From contig NZ_KB899915.1 of assembly GCF_000378465.1 (NCBI RefSeq), positions 62,001-126,000 of the forward strand: a stretch of DNA of 64,000 nucleotides, given 5' to 3'. Below, piece after piece: positions 9,393 to 18,269 of the stretch (its first letter is position 1; every line of letters starts with the position of its first letter). The position numbers and the translations under genes are program-made. Source of the DNA: Elioraea tepidiphila DSM 17972. GTDB taxonomy: Bacteria; Pseudomonadota; Alphaproteobacteria; Acetobacterales; Acetobacteraceae. The notes beneath the pieces were generated by a model. The model did no database searches, was not told the origin of the DNA, and saw only the letters and a list, made by a program, of their open reading frames with translations.

Positions 9393-9870
9393 CGGGCTGG
9401 TCCTCAGCGGGTCGACGGCGGCAGGCCCTCCGCGTTCGCCTGCTGTTCAAATTCGCCCCGAGGACGGTGAGGTGGCATCGCTGCCGCCCCACTCGCGTCG
9501 AGACCTCGCGACTCGGCCGCAGTACGCTGAAGCCCTGGTCGAGATCGACGAGGGTCCGTTCCCGGCCGTGGGCACGTGATCCGGGTTCGCCACCCCCGAG
9601 CGCTGTTCGAGCACCCGCCAGAATCTCTGTTACGGATACGGTATCGTAACTACCAGCAACGAGCCGCTGGTGTTCACCCGCAGGCGCGCGCGTGATCAGG
9701 GACCCGATCGTGCTACGCCGCATGCAATGAGCCTGCGCGCGGCGATGTCGTCATGCGGGTGCGCCTCCGGCCAATATTCTGCCGGAAACGGTTCGTATCG
9801 TATGCGCACTCCCGGCCCGCGCCCTCAGCGCGCATCATTGTGTCGGGTTCTCAGGGGAGACCGTACGCAA
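9393..9870 (+). other. 478-bp stretch without a recognisable gene
   Basis: No frame shows convincing coding sequence. Open frames here lack family resemblance and ribosome binding sites, and the composition is less GC-biased than in neighbouring genes. The stretch contains an imperfect palindrome at 9629-9650 and probably the promoter of the secreted-protein gene that starts at 9871. An AGGGGAG ribosome binding site sits at 9853-9859. A decayed gene remnant is possible but cannot be shown. Confidence 0.5.
9629..9650. promoter_or_regulatory. Imperfect palindrome GTTACg-GATAC-g-GTATC-GTAAC
   Basis: The core GATAC-G-GTATC is a perfect inverted repeat around a central G, and the flanks GTTAC/GTAAC extend it with one extra base on the left. 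It lies about 220 bp before the secreted-protein start, in a region without genes. It could be an operator or a chance palindrome; no known regulator is recognised. Confidence 0.3.
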
Positions 9871-11286
9871 ATGTCACATCGTCATTCATTGTTGTCTGCG
9901 ATCGTTGTCGCAACGTTCTGCCTGAACCCACCGGCCTCGGCACAGATTGCACGTGCCAGCTGCGATTCACTGGCCGGCTGGGCCGCAGGCTATCAACGCG
10001 GCGCGGAATGGCGGCCGAACCAGCTCGGCTCGCGTTACTGGGTGCCCGCCCTGCTCGCAGCACCGGCAACGGCCGAGCTTTTCGGCAAACCCATGCTCGC
10101 ATGGACCGAGGCCGAGGCGGGCGAGATCGTGCAGGCCATGCTGGCCTGTGAGCGCGACTTCGCACGGTCGCGCCAGTTCGAGCAGCGCAACGCACTCGAG
10201 ACGATGCGCGGTTGGATCCGCAACAACGCCACCGCCTATCTGCGTGCACTGACCGCCGCGCGCGCGGCGATCCCGGCCTCGTTCGCCGCGCTCGACGGAG
10301 CCCCCGCGACGCCGCAGCTGCTGCGCTTCTATGCCGCGCTGGCGCGCGCGGGCACGAACCAGCAGATGTTCAACGCGGCGAACCAGGCCGCCGGCCAGGT
10401 GCAGGGAGAGCCACAGGGCCATGCGCGCGCGCTGCTCGCCGCCGTGCGCGACCTGCCGCAGGCCGAGATCGGTCCGGCAGTGGCCGAGACGGCGAATGCG
10501 CGCGCCGCAGCGATGCGCGGTGCAGTACGCGATGCGCTGATCGCCGAGATCGGCCGCCTGCCCGTCAACGCGCAGTCGCTCGCCGAGCTCGCGAGTGCGC
10601 CACAATCCATGCGGCAGCACTTTGCCGGCGCGCTCGACCCGTCGGATTTCACCGCGATCGATCGTGCGATCGGGGAACGCCGGGCCGCGATCGGCACGGA
10701 GGCCGAGCGCCAGATCACGGCCGAGATCGCTGCGCTGCCGGCGGACGAGAGCGGATTCGTCGCGATCGATCGCGTCGCCGATGAGCGTCTCCTGCGCCTG
10801 CTGCCCGAGCCGAACGCAGCAAAGGTGCGCGACGCCGCGTCGGCGCAACGGAAGAAGACGGCGGACGCGCTGTTCGGTTCGTTCCAGCAGGCGCTCGCCC
10901 GCCTGCCGGCCACCCAGGAGGGCCTCGATGCGATCGATGGCGAGCTCCGCCCGAGCCTCGCCGCGTGGCCGGCCAGTGCCGCCGAGCATCGGTCCCGCTT
11001 CCAGGAAGCTGTCGAGGCGCGGCGGACGACCATCCTGGCCGCCGTGAACCGCGCCGAATCCGGTGCGATGCGTGGACGTGTCTATCAGGGAGGCGGCGTC
11101 GAACTCGAGTTCCTCGACCGCACGCGCGTCGTCATGAAGATGGGTGGCGGGCAGGCGGTCGCCGGCACCTACACCGAGGAGCGCGACGGCCGCGTGATCG
11201 TGACCATGAACAACCAGGCGCTCGTGCTTGCCCGCGAGGGACGGACACTGACCGGCGGGCCGGTCTCGCTCCGCCGCACCAAGTAG
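9871..11286 (+). CDS. Secreted protein with three tandem helical repeats, function unknown
   Basis: A predicted signal peptide (about residues 1-26, ending PPASAQ) suggests export to the periplasm. The 471-residue mature part is alanine-rich and helical. Between about residues 210 and 395, three units of about 55 residues recur, each with an LPA..-x-GF/L..AID element (LPADESGFVAID, LPATQEGLDAID) and an arginine-rich helix with R-R/K-x-T or R-R-A. The last 60 residues look like a small beta-sheet domain (VELEFLDRTRVVMKMGGG, then GTYTEERDGRVIVTM). ATG 9871 was chosen for its AGGGGAG site and the signal peptide; an upstream in-frame start gives a non-signal leader. It converges on tldD with 3 bp between stops. 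I do not recognise a function. Confidence 0.75.
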   Translation: MSHRHSLLSAIVVATFCLNPPASAQIARASCDSLAGWAAGYQRGAEWRPNQLGSRYWVPALLAAPATAELFGKPMLAWTEAEAGEIVQAMLACERDFARSRQFEQRNALETMRGWIRNNATAYLRALTAARAAIPASFAALDGAPATPQLLRFYAALARAGTNQQMFNAANQAAGQVQGEPQGHARALLAAVRDLPQAEIGPAVAETANARAAAMRGAVRDALIAEIGRLPVNAQSLAELASAPQSMRQHFAGALDPSDFTAIDRAIGERRAAIGTEAERQITAEIAALPADESGFVAIDRVADERLLRLLPEPNAAKVRDAASAQRKKTADALFGSFQQALARLPATQEGLDAIDGELRPSLAAWPASAAEHRSRFQEAVEARRTTILAAVNRAESGAMRGRVYQGGGVELEFLDRTRVVMKMGGGQAVAGTYTEERDGRVIVTMNNQALVLAREGRTLTGGPVSLRRTK

Positions 11287-11289
11287 GCG

Positions 11290-12732
11290 TCAGCTGAGCG
11301 CCGTGCCGCCGACGGTCAGCCCGCGCAGCTTCAGCGTGGGCTGGCCCACGCCGACCGGCACGCCCTGGCCGTTCTTGCCGCAGGTGCCGATGCCGGGATC
11401 GAGCGCCAGGTCTTTGCCGACCATCGTCACCCTGGTGAGTGCGTCCGGGCCGTTGCCGATCAGCGTCGCACCCTTCACCGGCGCGCCCAGCCTGCCGTTC
11501 TCGATGAGATAGGCCTCGGACGCGGAGAAGACGAACTTGCCCGAGGTGATGTCCACCTGACCGCCGCCGAAGTTGACGGCATAGAGGCCGCGATCGACGG
11601 AAGCGATGATCTCCTCCGGCGCGTGCGGCCCGGCCAGCATCACCGTGTTGGTCATGCGCGGCATCGGCACATGCGCATAGGACTGGCGCCTGCCGTTGCC
11701 GGTCGGCGCGACACCCATCAGCCGCGCGTTCTGCCGGTCCTGGATGAAGCCCGTCAGGATGCCGTCCTCGATCAGGACCGTGCGGCCCGAGGGTGTGCCC
11801 TCGTCGTCGATCGTGATGGAGCCGCGACGATCCGGGATCGTGCCGTCATCCACCACCGTCACGCCCTGGGCCGCGATCCGCTGGCCCATCAGCCCGGCGA
11901 AGGCGGAGGTCTTCTTGCGGTTGAAGTCACCCTCCAACCCGTGGCCGATCGCCTCGTGCAGCAGGATTCCCGGCCAGCCGGGACCGAGCACGACCTCCAT
12001 CTCGCCTGCCGGCGCGGCGATCGAGTCGAGATTGACGACTGCCTGGCGCAGCGCCTCGTCCACGGCGCGCTGCCAGGTCCCGGGTGCGACCAGCCGCGTG
12101 ACGTCGAACCGGCCGCCGGTGCCGTAGCTGCCGGTCTCGCGCCGCCCGCCCTGCTCGACGACGACTGCGACGTTCAGGCGCACCAGCGGCCGCACATCGG
12201 CCGCCCGGACCCCGTCGGCGCGGATGATCTGCACGGCCTGCCACTCGCCGGTGAGGCTCGCCATCACCTGCGTCACGCGGCTGTCCTTGCCGCGCGCATA
12301 GGCGTCGATCTCGGCGAGCAGGCGCGTCTTGGCGGCGAAGTCGAGCGCGGCGACGGGGTTGGCGTCCGAATAGAGCCGCGCATTGGTCGCGCGCGGTGCG
12401 ACGTCGATCGCCCCGCCGCGCCCGGTCTTCACCCCGCGCACGGTCTCCGCCGCCCGCTTCAGCGCCGCCTCGGTGAACTCGCCGGCATGGGCGTAGCCGA
12501 CCGCCTCGCCGGAGACGGCGCGCAGCCCGAAGCCGAGCGTGGTGTCGAAGGACGCCGAGCGGATGCGACCGTTCTCGAGCGCGAGCGCCTCGCTCTCGCG
12601 GTACTCGAGGAACAGCTCGCCGTCGTCCATGCCGTCGAGGGCGGCCGCGGTCAGCGCCGCCGCCGTGTCGCGCTCGACCGCGGCGTCAGGGCGCGCAAAG
12701 AACAGCGTGTCGGTGGTGTCGAGATGGCTCAC
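11290..12732 (-). CDS. tldD: Metalloprotease TldD
   Basis: TldD pairs with TldE (PmbA) in a cytosolic metalloprotease that degrades unfolded or modified peptides. The 480-residue protein has the zinc motif HEAIGH followed by GLEGD near residue 257. Other family segments are YRESEALALENGRI, RRQSYAHVPMPRMTNT and NFGGGQVDITSGKFVFS. GTG 12732 is chosen because an AGGAGGG site lies about eight bases upstream; the upstream extension is low-complexity. No tldE partner is in the window. The histidine kinase gene lies 22 bp upstream on the same strand. Confidence 0.95.
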   Translation of the reverse strand: MSHLDTTDTLFFARPDAAVERDTAAALTAAALDGMDDGELFLEYRESEALALENGRIRSASFDTTLGFGLRAVSGEAVGYAHAGEFTEAALKRAAETVRGVKTGRGGAIDVAPRATNARLYSDANPVAALDFAAKTRLLAEIDAYARGKDSRVTQVMASLTGEWQAVQIIRADGVRAADVRPLVRLNVAVVVEQGGRRETGSYGTGGRFDVTRLVAPGTWQRAVDEALRQAVVNLDSIAAPAGEMEVVLGPGWPGILLHEAIGHGLEGDFNRKKTSAFAGLMGQRIAAQGVTVVDDGTIPDRRGSITIDDEGTPSGRTVLIEDGILTGFIQDRQNARLMGVAPTGNGRRQSYAHVPMPRMTNTVMLAGPHAPEEIIASVDRGLYAVNFGGGQVDITSGKFVFSASEAYLIENGRLGAPVKGATLIGNGPDALTRVTMVGKDLALDPGIGTCGKNGQGVPVGVGQPTLKLRGLTVGGTALS

Positions 12733-12754
12733 GGCAGCCCTCCTGATCGGCGGG

Positions 12755-15481
12755 TCACTGCGCGGCGGTGGCGCGGCGCACGACGCGCGCGGCCGGCAGG
12801 CGCAGCACGGCAGCAGTGCCCTGGCCCGGCGTACTCTCCAGATGCAGCGAGCCGCCATGCGCCTGGGCGAGCGCACGCGAGAGGAACAGCCCGAGCCCCG
12901 AGCCCTGATAGCGGCGCGACAGCGAGGAGTCGAGCTGCACGAAGGGCTGGAACACGCGTTCGAGGTCCTGCTCGGCGATGCCGATGCCGGTGTCGGTCAC
13001 GCGCAGCTCGATGCCACCGTCCTCGTCCAGCCGCGCCGAGACGCGCACCGATCCGCCGGGGCCGGTGAACTTCACCGCGTTCGACACGAGGTTGAGCAGC
13101 ACCTGCCTGAGCCGCCGCTCGTCGCCTCGCACCGTCGGCAGGTCGTCCGGCACGGCGCGTTCCAGCGCCACGGAGGCGGTGCGCGCGGCGGGATCGAGCA
13201 GCCGCAGCGTCGTCTGCGCGAGGCGCGCGAGATCGACCCGGTCCTCGGCGAGATCCATCCGACCGGCCTCGATGCGCGCGACATCGAGAATGTCGTTGAT
13301 CAGCGACAGCAGATGCCGCCCGGCCTCGTTGATCGCGCCGGCATACTCCTCGATCCGTTTCGGATCCGGCCGCGCAGCCTCGTGCATCATGGCCTCCGAG
13401 AAGCCGATCACCGCATTCAGCGGGGTGCGCAACTCGTGGCTCATGGTGGCGAGGAACTGGCTCTTCGCCCGGCTCGCGGCCTCCGCCTCCGCGGCGGCCC
13501 GGCGCAGCGCGGCCTCGGCCTGTTTCTGCTCGGTGACGTCCGTGTAGGTGACGACGAAGCCGCCATCGGGCGTGGGATCGGAACGCACCTCCAGCACCCG
13601 CCCGTCGGGCCGCGTGCGCCAATGGATGGTCGAGACCGAGCGGTCACGCGTGAGATGGTCGCGCGCCGCCGCCTCGCCGGCCGCGCCGGGACCGAATTCG
13701 CCCCGTTCGACCAGCGCCTGGACCAGTTCCTGCTGGGTCCTGCCCGGCTGCAGCAGCTCGGGCGGATGGCCGAGCAGCTGCGCCGCCACCCGGTTCGCCG
13801 CCAGCACGCGACGCTCCTGGTCGAACAGGCAGATGCCGTGGCGGATATGCTCGAGCATGGTGTCGAGCATCGCCGCGCGGCGCATCGCCTCGGCCTCGGC
13901 CTCCACGACGGGCGTGATGTCCGTGACCACCGAGATGTGCCCGCCATCCGGCAGCGGCGCGGTGCGGACGTCGATCGCCGTGCCGTTCGGCCGCATCCGA
14001 CGCCGGCGCTGCGGCTTGGTGATGTCGCGTCCCGATTCGCGCGCGATCGTCTCGCTGACATCGCCGGGCCCGAACTCGCCAGCTTCCGCGCGGCGACGGA
14101 TCACATCCTCGACGTGATCGCCGATGGCGATCGGCGCGCCCGCCATGATCTGGGTATAGGCGGGATTGACCATGGCGAGCCGGCGGTCGGGCCCGTACAC
14201 CGAGACGCCGTGCGGCAGCGCGCGCAGGATCGCATCGAGCAGCCGGGCGCGTCCGCTGGCTTCGTTCTCGGCGCGCGCCAGCGCCGTGATGTCGTTGACC
14301 GACACCATGAAGCCGCCATCCGGCAGCGGATCGTAGCTGAAATCGAGCACCTGGCCGTTCGGGCGGGTGCGGCGGAACAGGTGCGGGCGGGCGAGATCGA
14401 TCGCGAGCAGCCGGGCCAGATAGGCGTCGGCATCGGGCACGGCGCCGAACTCGCCGCGCGCGGCAAGGTCACGCAGATGCTGCTCGAAGCTGATGCCCGG
14501 CCGGATCATGCCGTCGGGCAGGCCGAGCAGTTCCTCGTAGCGGCGATTGGAGAGCGTCATGCGCCGATCGGCGCCGTACACGCACACGCCCGTGCGCAGG
14601 CGCAGCAGCACCGTGTCCAGGCGCATCGCATGGCCCCGCGCCTGGGTCTCGGCCTCGACCAGGGCGGAGACATCGACCGTGCAGACGATGTGCCCGCCGT
14701 CGCTGAGCGGCTCGATGCGCACATCGAACACGCGGCCGCCGGGGCCGCGGCGCGTGCGCCGGCTCGGGCGGCTGCGGTCGATCGCCAGCTGCGCCGCGAC
14801 CTGGGCCTCCACGTCGACCTCGCCGTACCAGCCGCGCGACGCGAGCAGGCGGACCACCTCGGCGAGGTGCATGCCGGGACGGAACGCATCGGGTGTCACG
14901 CCGGCATCGACGGCGTAGGTGCGGTTCGCCCAGATCAGCCGCGTGTCGGGATCGTAGAGGGCGATGCCGACGGGCAGCCGGTCGAGCGTGTCGCGCAGCA
15001 GCGCCTGCTGGCGGGCCGAGGCGCGCGCCGCCTCCATCTCGGCGGTCACGTCGCGCCCGATGCCGCGATAGCCGCGGAAATGGCCGTCACGGCCGAACAC
15101 GGGCACGCCGCTGATGCGCACCCAGTAGGGCACCTCGGTGCCGCGGCGCGAGCGGTAGGTGAGGTCACGGAACGGCCGTCGCGCGGCGAGGTCTTCGGCG
15201 TGGCGCTGCCACATCGCCTCGTCGCCCGGCTCGCGCAGCACCTGCTCGAAGCGGGTGCGGCCGAGCATCGGATCGCCGAGCCGGGGTGTCAGCGCGCGCG
15301 CTCCGCGGCCGGGCTCGCGGATCGAGAGGAAGGTGAAGCGCAGGCTCTCGTCCTGCTCCCAGAACCAGTCGCCCGACGCCTCGGTGAAGTCGAGCAGTCG
15401 GCGTTCCCGCTCGGCCAGCGCCTCGTAGGCGAGGTTGAGCGCGGCGAGCTCGGCGCGCAGCCGCTCGACGTCCTCGCTCAC
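12755..15481 (-). CDS. Sensor histidine kinase with one PAS and four tandem PAS_7-like domains
   Basis: This 908-residue two-component sensor has no membrane segment, so it is probably cytoplasmic. A first PAS/PAC (about 20-150, with VFGRDGHFRGYRGIGRDVT) is followed by four similar units of about 130 residues. Each ends in a variant of PLPDGG-x-x-x-x-x-x-D-I-T (residues such as EPLSDGGHIVCTVDVS and APLPDGGHISVVTDIT). The kinase core shows the H box MSHELRTPLN (His 682), N box NLVSNAVKF, G1 DTGIGIAEQ and G2 GSGLGLFLSR. There is no receiver domain and no adjacent regulator gene. GTG 15481 overlaps the stop of heme A synthase (GTGA), so the genes are coupled. The signal is unknown. Confidence 0.9.
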   Translation of the reverse strand: MSEDVERLRAELAALNLAYEALAERERRLLDFTEASGDWFWEQDESLRFTFLSIREPGRGARALTPRLGDPMLGRTRFEQVLREPGDEAMWQRHAEDLAARRPFRDLTYRSRRGTEVPYWVRISGVPVFGRDGHFRGYRGIGRDVTAEMEAARASARQQALLRDTLDRLPVGIALYDPDTRLIWANRTYAVDAGVTPDAFRPGMHLAEVVRLLASRGWYGEVDVEAQVAAQLAIDRSRPSRRTRRGPGGRVFDVRIEPLSDGGHIVCTVDVSALVEAETQARGHAMRLDTVLLRLRTGVCVYGADRRMTLSNRRYEELLGLPDGMIRPGISFEQHLRDLAARGEFGAVPDADAYLARLLAIDLARPHLFRRTRPNGQVLDFSYDPLPDGGFMVSVNDITALARAENEASGRARLLDAILRALPHGVSVYGPDRRLAMVNPAYTQIMAGAPIAIGDHVEDVIRRRAEAGEFGPGDVSETIARESGRDITKPQRRRRMRPNGTAIDVRTAPLPDGGHISVVTDITPVVEAEAEAMRRAAMLDTMLEHIRHGICLFDQERRVLAANRVAAQLLGHPPELLQPGRTQQELVQALVERGEFGPGAAGEAAARDHLTRDRSVSTIHWRTRPDGRVLEVRSDPTPDGGFVVTYTDVTEQKQAEAALRRAAAEAEAASRAKSQFLATMSHELRTPLNAVIGFSEAMMHEAARPDPKRIEEYAGAINEAGRHLLSLINDILDVARIEAGRMDLAEDRVDLARLAQTTLRLLDPAARTASVALERAVPDDLPTVRGDERRLRQVLLNLVSNAVKFTGPGGSVRVSARLDEDGGIELRVTDTGIGIAEQDLERVFQPFVQLDSSLSRRYQGSGLGLFLSRALAQAHGGSLHLESTPGQGTAAVLRLPAARVVRRATAAQ

Positions 15482-16551
15482 GCTGTCCCGCTCCCCCCCC
15501 GCAGCCTGTCGAGCGCGTTGACGAAGGCCGCGAGCACCACGACCGCGAAGGTCTGGTGCAGCGTGCCGAGCCCGACCGGGACGACATAGAGCAGCGTCGC
15601 CACTCCGAGCGCGTACTGCGCCGCGATCGTACCGGCGAGCAGCAGGGCCGCGCGACCGGACGGCGTCGCGCGCGCGCGCCAGGCGAAGGCCGAAAGCCAG
15701 AGCGCCCCGGCGAGCGTGAGCGTTGCGAGCAGGCGATGGTTGAACTGCACCGCCGGGACCGACTCGAACAGGTTCAGCACCCAGGGCTCGAGCGCGCCAT
15801 ACCCCGCCGGCACCAGCCTTCCGTCCATCAGCGGGAAGGTGTTGTAGTCGAAGCCGGCGCGGATGCCGGCGACGAACCCGCCCGCGAGCATGGTCAGCAC
15901 CGCGAGCACCCCGACCGCGATCACGCCATGGCGAAGCCGCCTCGGCGCAGCCTCGGGTTGGGGGCGCAGCAGCCCGAGCGCGATCCACAGCAGCAGCCCG
16001 AAGATCAGGAACGCCATCCCCAGATGGATCACCAGCCGATAGGGGCTGACGGCGGTGCGGTGCGGGAAGAACCCGGAGGCGACCATGAACCAGCCGAGGA
16101 AGCCCTGCAGCCCGCCGAGCGCGAACAGCAGGACGAGCCGCGGCAGCAGCGCCCGCCCGACCTTGCCGGCGAGGACGAGCGTCACAAGCCCGCCGAGGAA
16201 GGCGACGCCGATCAGCTTGCCCCAGAGCCGATGCAGGTATTCGAGCCAGTAGATCTCCTTGAAGCCGGCGAGATCCATCCCTGCATTGACGGCCGCGTAT
16301 TGCGGGATGGTGCGGTAGAGATCGAACAGCCTCTGCCACTCGGCCTCGGAGAATGGCGGGAACCAGCCGGTGAGCGGGCGCCACTCCATGATCGACAGGC
16401 CCGAGCCGGTCAGCCGCGTCGCGCCGCCGAGCGCGACCATGATCAGCACCATCAGGGCGATGCCGAGCAGCCAGATCCCGACCGCGCGATCGCCCGGATG
16501 CGCGGTGCCGGCGGCACCGGAACGGGGCAGGGGGATCGGGTCAAACGGCAT
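15478..16551 (-). CDS. ctaA: Heme A synthase (COX15/CtaA family)
   Basis: This enzyme oxidises the C8 methyl of heme O to a formyl group, giving heme A for aa3-type cytochrome oxidase. The 357-residue inner-membrane protein has eight hydrophobic segments arranged as two four-helix halves. Typical COX15 signatures are GGATRLTGSGLSIMEWRPLTG near the start (of which GATRLTGSGLS is the core), EYLHRLWGKLIG, LIHLG-like RLVIHLGMAF, and QFNHRLLA and TLHQTF with the heme-ligand histidines. Length matches type 2 (proteobacterial/mitochondrial) members. It shares a transcript with the downstream kinase. Oxidase structural genes are elsewhere. Confidence 0.95.
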   Translation of the reverse strand: MPFDPIPLPRSGAAGTAHPGDRAVGIWLLGIALMVLIMVALGGATRLTGSGLSIMEWRPLTGWFPPFSEAEWQRLFDLYRTIPQYAAVNAGMDLAGFKEIYWLEYLHRLWGKLIGVAFLGGLVTLVLAGKVGRALLPRLVLLFALGGLQGFLGWFMVASGFFPHRTAVSPYRLVIHLGMAFLIFGLLLWIALGLLRPQPEAAPRRLRHGVIAVGVLAVLTMLAGGFVAGIRAGFDYNTFPLMDGRLVPAGYGALEPWVLNLFESVPAVQFNHRLLATLTLAGALWLSAFAWRARATPSGRAALLLAGTIAAQYALGVATLLYVVPVGLGTLHQTFAVVVLAAFVNALDRLRGGSGTA

Positions 16552-16734
16552 TCTCGGATCTCGCGTCTCGCGCCACCGGACGCGGCGTGCCGGCTCGCCG
16601 CCGCACCCTAGCCGATCGGGCGAACCTCGTCTTGTCGCTGGGTGACCCCTCTGGTATGGCGCCCCGCCGGGCGGTTTCAAGCGTCCGCGCACGGTCGCCC
16701 GCCCGGCGACCGGGACGCCGTCATCCCCGATCCG

Positions 16735-17514
16735 ATGCCCGAACCTCCTCCCCCCCCCACCGTGCCGGCGGCGCCTGCTGGCCTGCCGCTGCTGTCGGTG
16801 GTGGTGCCGGTGCGCAACGAGGCACCCAACATCGCCCCGCTGATCGCCGAGATCCGTGCCGCCGTTGCCGGGCTCGGCCCCTACGAGATCGTCTATGTGG
16901 ACGATGGCTCGACCGATGGCACCGCGGCGGTCCTGGCCGAGGAGGCACGGCACGGCGACCTGGTGCGCCGGCGCCACCGGGTCTCGTGCGGTCAGAGTGC
17001 GGCGATCGCAACCGGCGTGAAGGCCGCCCGCGGACACTGGATCGCCACGCTCGACGGCGATGGCCAGAACGACCCGGCCGACATCCCGCGCCTGTTCGCC
17101 GCGGCGCTGGCCGAGGACGCGGCCGACCCGGCGCCGGTGCTGATCGCCGGCCACCGCACCACGCGCAAGGACACCCGCACCAAGCGGGTGGTCTCCAGGA
17201 TCGCCAATGCGGTGCGTGCCCGGCTCCTGGGGGATGCCACCCCTGACACCGGGTGCGGGCTCAAGGTGTTCCGCCGCGCCGACTTCCTCGACCTGCCCCG
17301 CTTCGACCACATGCACCGCTACCTGCCGGCGCTGTTCCTGCGCGCGGGCGGGCGGGTGCGGAGCGTGCCCGTGAATCACCGGCCGCGGTTGCGCGGCCGG
17401 TCGAACTACGGCGTGTTCGATCGCCTGGGCGTGGCGCTGTTCGACCTGATCGGCGTGATCTGGCTGCAGCGGCGCGGCCGGCGCCCCGAGCTGGAGCCCG
17501 TCGAGGAGCCGTGA
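16735..17514 (+). CDS. Family 2 glycosyltransferase, dolichol-phosphate mannosyltransferase-like
   Basis: The 259-residue protein has a GT-A fold with LSVVVPVRNEAPNI, VYVDDGSTDGT and the catalytic TLDGDGQNDPADI. The DTGCGLKVFRR segment is typical of DPM1-like and undecaprenyl-phosphate sugar transferases. It lacks the two C-terminal membrane helices of GtrB-type members. The donor sugar is not predictable; transfer to undecaprenyl phosphate for envelope glycan modification is the usual role. ATG 16735 is preferred, although an in-frame ATG at 16642 cannot be excluded. Its stop overlaps the GTG of the next gene, so it is coupled to the VTT-domain protein. Confidence 0.85.
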   Translation: MPEPPPPPTVPAAPAGLPLLSVVVPVRNEAPNIAPLIAEIRAAVAGLGPYEIVYVDDGSTDGTAAVLAEEARHGDLVRRRHRVSCGQSAAIATGVKAARGHWIATLDGDGQNDPADIPRLFAAALAEDAADPAPVLIAGHRTTRKDTRTKRVVSRIANAVRARLLGDATPDTGCGLKVFRRADFLDLPRFDHMHRYLPALFLRAGGRVRSVPVNHRPRLRGRSNYGVFDRLGVALFDLIGVIWLQRRGRRPELEPVEEP

Positions 17515-18209
17515 GGACCACGGCGGCACGGCGCCGCGCGGCGTTGCTGCGGCTTGTGGTGCTGGCCTGCGGCCTGGCCGCGGCCGGGCTGGTGCTGCGC
17601 GAGATCGGGCTGACCCCCGAGGCCGGCTGGGTGGAGCGGTGGGTGCGCGGCCGGGGGCTGGTCGGCGACCTCGTGTTCATCGCGGTCGGCGCGGCGGCGA
17701 CCGCGGCCGGGGTGCCCCGCCAGGGGGTCGCGTTCCTCGCCGGCTATGCCTTCGGCGCGCTGGAGGGCACCATGGTCGCGCTCGCCGCCACGGTGCTGGG
17801 CTGTGCCGTGTCCTATGGCTGGGCGCGGCTGGTCGGGCGCGACTGGGCGGAACGCCGGCTTGCCGGACGCTTCGGTCACCGGCTGCGCCCGCTCAGGGAT
17901 GCGCTGGCCGGCAGTCCGTTCGGCGCCACGCTCGCGCTCAGGCTGCTGCCGGTCGGCAACAACCTGGCGCTGAACCTGCTCGCCGGGATGGCTGCCATCC
18001 CGATGCTGCCGTTCGTCGCGGCCTCGGCGCTCGGCTACGTGCCGCAGACCGTCGTGTTCGCCCTGCTCGGCAAGGGCGTGCGGGTGGACGGCGCCTGGCA
18101 GCTCGCCCTGGCGGTGGCGCTGTTCGCGGTTTCGGTCGCGATCGGCCTGGCCCTGCTGCGCCGCCACCGCGCCGGGCGGGTGCTGGAGGACGAGGCCCAC
18201 GGCAGCTGA
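17511..18209 (+). CDS. TVP38/TMEM64 family (VTT domain) membrane protein
   Basis: The 232-residue protein has about six hydrophobic segments and the VTT-type core: GVPRQGVAFLAGYAFGALEG, then LRLLPVGNNLALNLLAG (GNN is unusual; many members have a charged residue near here), then LGYVPQTVVFALLGKG. DedA/VTT proteins are lipid scramblases or transporters; in bacteria some recycle undecaprenyl phosphate. Pairing with a polyprenyl-phosphate glycosyltransferase (GTGA overlap) fits a role in moving a lipid-linked sugar, but that is inference. The GTG start is fixed by the overlap. Confidence 0.8.
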   Translation: MRTTAARRRAALLRLVVLACGLAAAGLVLREIGLTPEAGWVERWVRGRGLVGDLVFIAVGAAATAAGVPRQGVAFLAGYAFGALEGTMVALAATVLGCAVSYGWARLVGRDWAERRLAGRFGHRLRPLRDALAGSPFGATLALRLLPVGNNLALNLLAGMAAIPMLPFVAASALGYVPQTVVFALLGKGVRVDGAWQLALAVALFAVSVAIGLALLRRHRAGRVLEDEAHGS

Positions 18210-18269
18210 CCGGCGCGGTCTTGCGACAGGTCATCGACGCCGCATCTGGTCCATGGCAGGAGAGCACCC

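Noticed and set aside
9434..9448. A second exact GTTC-N7-GTTC match
   Set aside because: It lies just after gshA and more than 400 bp before the next gene, has a GC-rich spacer and no promoter beside it; one or two such matches are expected by chance.
9373..9723. Minus-strand frame of 116 codons in the gap after gshA
   Set aside because: No ribosome site, arginine-rich random-looking sequence and overlap with the gshA end; a transposase remnant could not be substantiated.
12539..15589. A 1016-codon open frame on the plus strand opposite the histidine kinase
   Set aside because: Composition is dominated by Arg, Ala, His and Gly with no domain; the kinase on the other strand has complete motifs.
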